NCBI RefSeq assembly: GCF_951805225.1
Contig: NZ_OX638201.1
Coordinates: forward strand, 2,728,001-2,792,000
Source: an uncultured Flavobacterium sp.
GTDB lineage: Bacteria > Bacteroidota > Bacteroidia > Flavobacteriales > Flavobacteriaceae
Direction: 5' to 3'
Length of the DNA stretch: 64,000 nt
This document shows positions 59,094-64,000 of this stretch, in pieces. The notes beneath the pieces are model-generated. The model did not search any database. It saw nothing but the letters and a program-made list of their open reading frames with translations, and was not told the DNA's origin. Every line of letters begins with the position of its first letter. Position 1 is the stretch's first letter. Made by a program: the position numbers and the translations under genes.

Positions 59094-61361
59094 TTATCTT
59101 CTGTTTCTTCTAATAAGTATAAAAGCGCCTGTTAATATGATCAACAAAGGAAATAATCCGATGAATACAATTTTACTGATGAAAACCTGATTTGAGTTTA
59201 CGGTTATTTTCTTATCTGTATTTTCCGGACGTGTTGTATCAATTGGGAATTCGTAATTGCTAAACCAGCTAAAAACATCGGTTACAAACTGAAAGGTTCC
59301 TGATCCACCACGGCTTAACTCGGCGTTGCCCATAAAATCTGCATCTCCGGCTACAATTATTTTTTGAGATTTTCCTTTTACATTTCGCGTTAAAGCGACA
59401 ACAAGCGGAATTCCTTTTACAGAAGGTTGTTTTTTTAAATCTTCAGGAATTGAAGTAATTCCTGTTTGCGATTCCCAAGCTGGATGATTGTTGGTTTTTA
59501 AAAGTGGCGTTACTTTAAATCCGACATCTTTGGTGGTTGTAATTCCGCTGCTTCCTAAAAGCGGAATTGGATTATTGCTTCTGGTTTTACTAAATTTAAT
59601 AATGTCAGGATTTGCATTTTTTTGAAAATCTGTCACTAAATAGTCAGGAGAATTGGTTTCACTTTCCTGTACTAATGCTTGTTTTGTAAAACTTAAGCCT
59701 AATTTATCTGTAACTTCAGCTAAAGCCGAATTGGTTTCCGGTTCTGCTAAAAGCATTAAATTTTTCCCTTCGTCTATATATTTAGAAATTCTATCAATTG
59801 CGCCCTGACTCAATTGCGTTTTTGGATCGGCAATAATTAAAATCGCGGTTTGCTGCGGAATATCTTGTGCATTGATATCTACAGATGAAACATCAAATCC
59901 CTGATTGATTAGAGAATATCTAAAAGTGATTTCATTAAATCCTGTTTTGTAATTTTTATCTCCATTTTTGTCAATGCTGCGTTCCATGTTTCCGGTTGCA
60001 AAAACAATTTTTGGACTAGAAACCACTAATCGTTTTAAAGATGCTGAGATTTCTTTTTCGCTCGGAACTTTGAACAAATCGTCATACATTCTTAAAAACG
60101 TCTTCTTTCCGTTGTATTCTACGGTTCTTACAACTCGGTTTTGTTCTGGTTTTAGATCAATAACTTTTTTAATTTCTTCAGGAGAATATAATTTTTTCAG
60201 CTTTAAATCCTGTGTTTCGATCAATTTATCGGCAAGCTGTTTATTATTTAATCCAGGGTTTTGTGCATACAATGCTTCATTGTTTGAGGTATCATAATAA
60301 TACACATATTCCATTTCTGTTTGGGGCAAAAAACGGGTGTAATTTTCAAAACTCGAAATATCCTGATTTTGAGAATACGGCATAGCCATATAATAATTGA
60401 TATCTAATAAGTTTACATAAGTCGTAATCTTAATTGGACCGTCTATTTTCTTAACAATATTTAAACTGGTTTCTGTAAGGGTTCTGTCTTTTGTTCTGGT
60501 CATATCATAATACATCGTCAATGGCGCTCTTGACGTGATGTAACCAAGTGCCAGAACAAGGCTTATTAAAGCGGTGTATTTGACAACTCTTTGAGAAACA
60601 GACTGTGCATCTCGACCGGTTTGTAATTTGTAAATACTTAATCCGATAAAAAGACCGCTTACCAAAATAAAGTACAATACATCTTTACTAATCAAAAGAC
60701 CTTCAAGCATTTCATTGGCACGTCCGGCAATCGAAAGGAAATAGGTAATGTCTTTTACATATTCGATATCCTGCCAAAGTTTTCCAATAAAATTCAAACC
60801 TGCTAAAACAACCAAAGTACTAATAGCTGCAACGACTTGATAAGAAGTCAAACAAGACATAAACAAACCAATTGCGGCATAGGTACAAACCAATAAATAC
60901 AAACCTATTAATCCTGAAATGGCAAATTTTAAATCCAAATGATCAATTGAGAAATAAGCAATAGTAACCTGTAACCCAAGTATTGCAACGAATAATAAAC
61001 AATAAGCAGCAATGGCAAGATATTTTCCTAATACGATATCTTTTATTTTTATGGGAGATGAAAGTAAAAGTTTGATAGAACCGCTGTTGATTTCACGGCT
61101 CACTAATCCCATTGTTAATAGCGGAACATATAAGTATAAATAATTCTGCATTTCGGTGTATAAACCGCTGAAACCTGAAAAAATAATTTGCGATAAATTA
61201 CTCATTCCTTCTCCCATTTTTTGAGATTTCTCAAAGCGTTCCAGTGAGTCAAAGAATTTCCAGCTTGACTGGATCGAAAATATAACTAAAACAACCCACG
61301 CAACCGGCGAATAAAACATCGTGTTGAGTTCTGTTTTAGCAATTCTATATATTGTTTTCAT
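59094..61361 (-). CDS. ABC-2 permease fused to GldG-like domain
   Basis: A 755-residue membrane protein. Residues 1-260 are an ABC-2 permease with six membrane helices (FYSPVAWVVLVIFSIQSSWK, LYLYVPLLTMGLVSREINSG, YLAIAAYCLLFVAILGLQV and others), GldF-like. After two more helices (YFILVSGLFIGLSIY and YTALISLVLALGYI) a large periplasmic GldG-like domain follows (about 285-720), ending with a helix (IVFIGLFPLLIILTGAFILI) and a basic tail. In Flavobacterium gliding, GldF and GldG are separate genes. Here the fusion is in an operon with SusCD and M16, so it is probably a paralogous exporter, not the gliding machine. Confidence 0.85.
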   Translation of the reverse strand: MKTIYRIAKTELNTMFYSPVAWVVLVIFSIQSSWKFFDSLERFEKSQKMGEGMSNLSQIIFSGFSGLYTEMQNYLYLYVPLLTMGLVSREINSGSIKLLLSSPIKIKDIVLGKYLAIAAYCLLFVAILGLQVTIAYFSIDHLDLKFAISGLIGLYLLVCTYAAIGLFMSCLTSYQVVAAISTLVVLAGLNFIGKLWQDIEYVKDITYFLSIAGRANEMLEGLLISKDVLYFILVSGLFIGLSIYKLQTGRDAQSVSQRVVKYTALISLVLALGYITSRAPLTMYYDMTRTKDRTLTETSLNIVKKIDGPIKITTYVNLLDINYYMAMPYSQNQDISSFENYTRFLPQTEMEYVYYYDTSNNEALYAQNPGLNNKQLADKLIETQDLKLKKLYSPEEIKKVIDLKPEQNRVVRTVEYNGKKTFLRMYDDLFKVPSEKEISASLKRLVVSSPKIVFATGNMERSIDKNGDKNYKTGFNEITFRYSLINQGFDVSSVDINAQDIPQQTAILIIADPKTQLSQGAIDRISKYIDEGKNLMLLAEPETNSALAEVTDKLGLSFTKQALVQESETNSPDYLVTDFQKNANPDIIKFSKTRSNNPIPLLGSSGITTTKDVGFKVTPLLKTNNHPAWESQTGITSIPEDLKKQPSVKGIPLVVALTRNVKGKSQKIIVAGDADFMGNAELSRGGSGTFQFVTDVFSWFSNYEFPIDTTRPENTDKKITVNSNQVFISKIVFIGLFPLLIILTGAFILIRRNRR

Positions 61362-61373
61362 TTGTTTTTTGTT

Positions 61374-62321
61374 TTAAGAAAGAATAGCGTTTTTGGAAGG
61401 TGCTTTTTTAGATAATTGAGCAAAAATTTCGTCAAGAGATACTTTTTCGAATTGAATTTCTCTTAACTTCCAATTGTTATATACACTTAGCGAAATGATT
61501 TTTTCGGCAATTTCCTGTGTTCCGGTAAAAGTTATTTGTACTTTTTTTGGAGATAGAAAAACAGCGGCTGTAATTTCGGCAATATCAGTTAATGCTTCAA
61601 TACTAGGCGGATTTTCAAAACTTGCGGTCAATTTATCTGCTTCAATATAATTGTTGAAAGCGTCAAGTGTATCAGAAAAAACCATGTGTCCGTTCTCGAT
61701 CATTCTGATATCCTGACAAGTTGCCTGAACTTCAGAAAGAATATGCGAAGAAAAAATCACAGCTTTATCTTTAGCAATTTTTTTAATTAAATTTCTAACT
61801 TCTAAAATCTGATTCGGGTCTAATCCGTTTGTTGGTTCATCTAAAACTACCAGTTTTGGCTCGTGAATTATAGCCTGAGCAATTCCCACACGCTGACGAT
61901 ATCCGCCAGAAAGATTGCGAATAAGACGATTACTGAAATGTGAAATACCGCATTGTTCTTTAGCTCTTTCAACGGCTTTGTGTAGATCTTCTTTTTTTAC
62001 GTGACGCAATTCTGCGCAGTGAATTAAATATTCGTTCACAGTTAAATCCAGATGCAAAGGCGGTGTTTGTGGTAAAAAACCAATTAGTTTTTTGGCTTCA
62101 ACAGGATTTTCTTTCAGATTAATTCCGTCAATAAAAATATTCCCTTTGGTTTGGTTTAATACGCCACAAAGAATATTCATTGTAGTTGATTTTCCTGCAC
62201 CATTAGAACCTAAAAGGCCTAAAATTCTATTTTCTTTGATCTCAAAACTTATATTTTGTATTGCCCAATCCTTACTATATTGATGTGACAAGTCCTCAAC
62301 TCTTACAATTGTTGTTTCCAT
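61374..62321 (-). CDS. ABC transporter ATPase (GldA-like)
   Basis: A 315-residue cytosolic ATPase. Walker A GSNGAGKST at 38-46, Q-loop LPQ near 83, signature LSGGY at 137-141, Walker B LVVLDEP at 157-163 and switch His in SSHILSEV. The C-terminal 90 residues form the extra domain seen in GldA/CcmA-type subunits. It pairs with the ABC-2/GldG fusion, whose gene starts 12 bp downstream. A hairpin (62337-62373) lies in the 63-bp gap after SusD. Confidence 0.92.
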   Translation of the reverse strand: METTIVRVEDLSHQYSKDWAIQNISFEIKENRILGLLGSNGAGKSTTMNILCGVLNQTKGNIFIDGINLKENPVEAKKLIGFLPQTPPLHLDLTVNEYLIHCAELRHVKKEDLHKAVERAKEQCGISHFSNRLIRNLSGGYRQRVGIAQAIIHEPKLVVLDEPTNGLDPNQILEVRNLIKKIAKDKAVIFSSHILSEVQATCQDIRMIENGHMVFSDTLDAFNNYIEADKLTASFENPPSIEALTDIAEITAAVFLSPKKVQITFTGTQEIAEKIISLSVYNNWKLREIQFEKVSLDEIFAQLSKKAPSKNAILS

Positions 62322-62336
62322 AGTGTTTTTTAAAAT

Positions 62337-62373
62337 CGCAAGAATGTATTTTTACTGAAAACACATTCTTGCG
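62337..62373 (-). other. Intercistronic hairpin between SusD and ABC ATPase genes
   Basis: Perfect 11-bp arms CGCAAGAATGT (62337-62347) and its complement (62363-62373), 15-nt loop. On the minus strand ATTTTAAAAAACACT follows. It may reduce transcription into the ABC and peptidase genes, as the hairpin after SusE may in the galactan locus. Confidence 0.6.
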
Positions 62374-62384
62374 TTACTTTAATA

Positions 62385-63755
62385 TTAGTATCCTGAATTT
62401 TGGATTAAGAAGGGATTAGAACGAATAGCTTCTTCTGGAATTGGATATAAACTATCTGAGCTTTTCCAGATTTTATCAGATAAAACAGAGAGTGTTTCAT
62501 CAAGTTTTCCAGTTCTTTTAAGATCCAGCCAACGGTGTCCGTTTTCTGCAAAAAACTCACGTTGTCTTTCCAGTGCAATTAAATCTAATAATTGATTTGA
62601 ATCTGTTAAAGTGGTAGATCCCAACAAAGCTCTGTTTCTAATTACGTTTATATCTTGCTGAGCTCCGGTAATATCATTTGATTTTACTCTGGCTTCGGCT
62701 CTTATTAAATAAAGTTCCGCTAATCTTAATAAAGTTGATCTTTCTATAGGAGAAGAATCAAAACCGTTTTGATATTTATATGGTGCAATTCCTAAAAATA
62801 CTCCATTTCTATCTTTAATATCGATTGTCCAATTGGTTTTTCTGGCGTCACCACTTTCAAAAAGTGCATTGCCTTTTCTTAATAATAAAGTACCACCGGT
62901 TGTAAATACTGAAGATCCTTCATAAGTATAATCAACATTAAAATATGGTATTTGAAGAATTGCTTCGTCATTGTCTGAAATAAACGGACTGTTATTATGT
63001 TCAAGATTCGTAATTATTTTATAAGAACTACTTTGATTGATTACTGCAGTTGCATGAGCAGCAGCGTCAGACCATTTTCCTAAATAAAGATTTACTCTTG
63101 CTAATAAAGCTTCGGCAGCCCATTTTGTAGCTCTGATTCTTTCGCCTTTATAGTTTTTATAATCTGTTGGAAGATCTTTTGAAGCATCTGTTAAGTCAAG
63201 TACAATTTGTGCATAAACTACTTCTTGCGAAGATTGTGGCAACAATGCAGACACATCTACATTTGTAGTTAATACTAAAGGTACATTGCCCCAAAGATTG
63301 GTCAGGTAAAAATAAGAATAGGCTCTTAAAAATTTTGCTTCGGCAATCCAGTTTTTGCTTTTAGCAGCATTAAGTGTAGTGCTTTTACTAATTCCTTCAA
63401 TAACGTTGTTGGCGTTATAGATCACTTTATACAATTCACCCCAATTAGTGTTTATTGTTCCGTCAGTCTCAGGGATTTCATTAGAGCTGAAAACATTTGC
63501 AATACCTGTTCTGGGTACTAATTCATCAGATGTTTCTCCAAGAACAGAATGTACTCTGTTATAATAAAAATCTGCAACCATACTTTGGTAGATTCCATTT
63601 ACGGCAGCCTCGGCAGTTGGATCTGAAGCATACACCGTTTTTGATGATAATTGATTACTTGGAAGATCAACATCCAAAGCATTATCACAGCTCGTAAGTC
63701 CTAATAAAAGAAAAAACGAAAATATAGATATATATTTAGTAGAAATATTTTTCAT
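62385..63755 (-). CDS. SusD/RagB-family lipoprotein of the M16/ABC operon
   Basis: A 456-residue lipoprotein (IFSFFLLLGLTSC, Cys23). SusD motifs: FLRAYSYFYLTNLWGNVPLV, AAEALLARVNLYLGKWSDAA, LLRLAELYLIRAEARVKSND and LIALERQREFFAENGHRWLD ending YPIPEEAIRSN. It is shorter than the galactan SusD (535 residues). As partner of the cut SusC it binds the substrate at the cell surface. The linked M16 peptidase suggests a peptide or glycopeptide ligand, as for RagAB, but this is inference. Confidence 0.93.
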   Translation of the reverse strand: MKNISTKYISIFSFFLLLGLTSCDNALDVDLPSNQLSSKTVYASDPTAEAAVNGIYQSMVADFYYNRVHSVLGETSDELVPRTGIANVFSSNEIPETDGTINTNWGELYKVIYNANNVIEGISKSTTLNAAKSKNWIAEAKFLRAYSYFYLTNLWGNVPLVLTTNVDVSALLPQSSQEVVYAQIVLDLTDASKDLPTDYKNYKGERIRATKWAAEALLARVNLYLGKWSDAAAHATAVINQSSSYKIITNLEHNNSPFISDNDEAILQIPYFNVDYTYEGSSVFTTGGTLLLRKGNALFESGDARKTNWTIDIKDRNGVFLGIAPYKYQNGFDSSPIERSTLLRLAELYLIRAEARVKSNDITGAQQDINVIRNRALLGSTTLTDSNQLLDLIALERQREFFAENGHRWLDLKRTGKLDETLSVLSDKIWKSSDSLYPIPEEAIRSNPFLIQNSGY

Positions 63756-63766
63756 GTTTTTTAGAT

Positions 63767-64000
63767 TTAAAATGTAAACTGTGTTCCAAAAGTTATTGTG
63801 CGTAATGGTGGCAAAGCCAATCCTTGTGTCTCAGGATCAAGTCCTTTGTATTTAGTAAAAGTCACTAAGTTTTGTCCTTGTACTGAAACACGAACACTTT
63901 GTAAAAACTTCTTAGTAGCTTCATCCAAAGGAATTTGGTAAGAGGCACTTACATTTTTAAGTTTTATATATGATGCGTCTACAATTGAAGCATTTGATCC
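63767..64000 (-). CDS. SusC/RagA-family TonB-linked porin, C-terminal part (cut by window edge)
   Basis: The last 77 residues of a reading frame that enters from the right edge and stops at 63767, 11 bp before the SusD start. They read ASYIKLKNVSASYQIP, then VSVQGQNLVTFTKYKGLDPE and RTITFGTQFTF, which is the standard SusC C-terminus with the FTKYxGLDPE motif also present in the galactan SusC of this window. The plug and most of the barrel lie outside. Confidence 0.9.
   Translation of the reverse strand, partial: GSNASIVDASYIKLKNVSASYQIPLDEATKKFLQSVRVSVQGQNLVTFTKYKGLDPETQGLALPPLRTITFGTQFTF

Noticed and set aside
59094..62321. Gliding motility genes gldA and gldF/gldG
   Set aside because: GldF and GldG are fused here and the operon contains SusCD and M16 genes; more likely a paralogous transporter, so no gld symbols were assigned.

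Overview
The window looks like a chromosomal segment of a Flavobacterium-like member of the Bacteroidota. The evidence is low GC, SusC/SusD pairs, a type IX secretion (T9SS) C-terminal sorting domain, a hybrid two-component regulator (HTCS), FecR/ECF-sigma signalling, promoters that fit TTG-N17-23-TANNTTTG, and many lipoproteins with a Cys right after a short hydrophobic leader. No rRNA, tRNA, CRISPR array or phage module was seen. Both ends cut genes: an SpvB/Tc-toxin-like gene on the left and a SusC gene on the right.

Layout. (1) 1-5806, minus strand: two tandem PorT-like barrels, a T9SS-sorted surface protein and the 5' part of an SpvB/TcB-like secreted protein. This is a possible surface or toxin-export locus. 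(2) 6268-9670: a membrane fatty acid desaturase and an oleate hydratase. (3) 9824-11191: a patch of short interspersed repeats and an intact IS481-like element with terminal inverted repeats and a 5-bp target duplication. (4) 11287-13229: outer-membrane phospholipase A and a lipoprotein built of four repeated modules. (5) 13429-21102, plus strand: ECF sigma factor, FecR-type anti-sigma and a transducing TonB-dependent receptor, followed by a redox-flavoured envelope operon (YxFxxD lipoprotein, OB-fold protein, DUF5777 barrel, c-type cytochrome, YceI) that ends in a clear terminator. (6) 21264-24980: hotdog thioesterase, orphan ribbon-helix-helix protein with a perfect palindrome upstream, membrane-anchored AraC regulator, barrel protein and M23 peptidase lipoprotein. 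(7) 25296-28465: a TetR regulator and three oxidoreductases, with three copies of one operator motif. (8) 28886-45253: a beta-1,4-galactan / type I arabinogalactan utilisation locus (SusC, SusD, SusE, two GH53, GH2) with its HTCS regulator and a secreted beta-propeller. (9) 45552-54869: a second sugar locus without SusD (TonB receptor, GH3, esterase, GH3) opposite an AraR/NrtR-like Nudix regulator. (10) 54889-64000: a retropepsin-like protease and an operon SusC-SusD-ABC ATPase-ABC permease/GldG fusion-M16 peptidase, probably for peptide capture or processing.

How it works together. The two glycan loci follow the usual Bacteroidota plan: a surface endo-enzyme and binding proteins feed a TonB-driven porin, and periplasmic exo-enzymes finish the job under HTCS or Nudix-type sensing. 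Hairpins occupy the long gaps downstream of SusD/SusE and may lower expression of the genes behind them. The least understood parts are region 1 (T9SS-linked SpvB-like protein), region 5 (sigma/FecR/receptor plus envelope redox proteins) and region 10 (SusCD with ABC/GldG and M16). Interspersed inverted repeats fill many intergenic gaps, and several share one leader sequence joined to different hairpin bodies.
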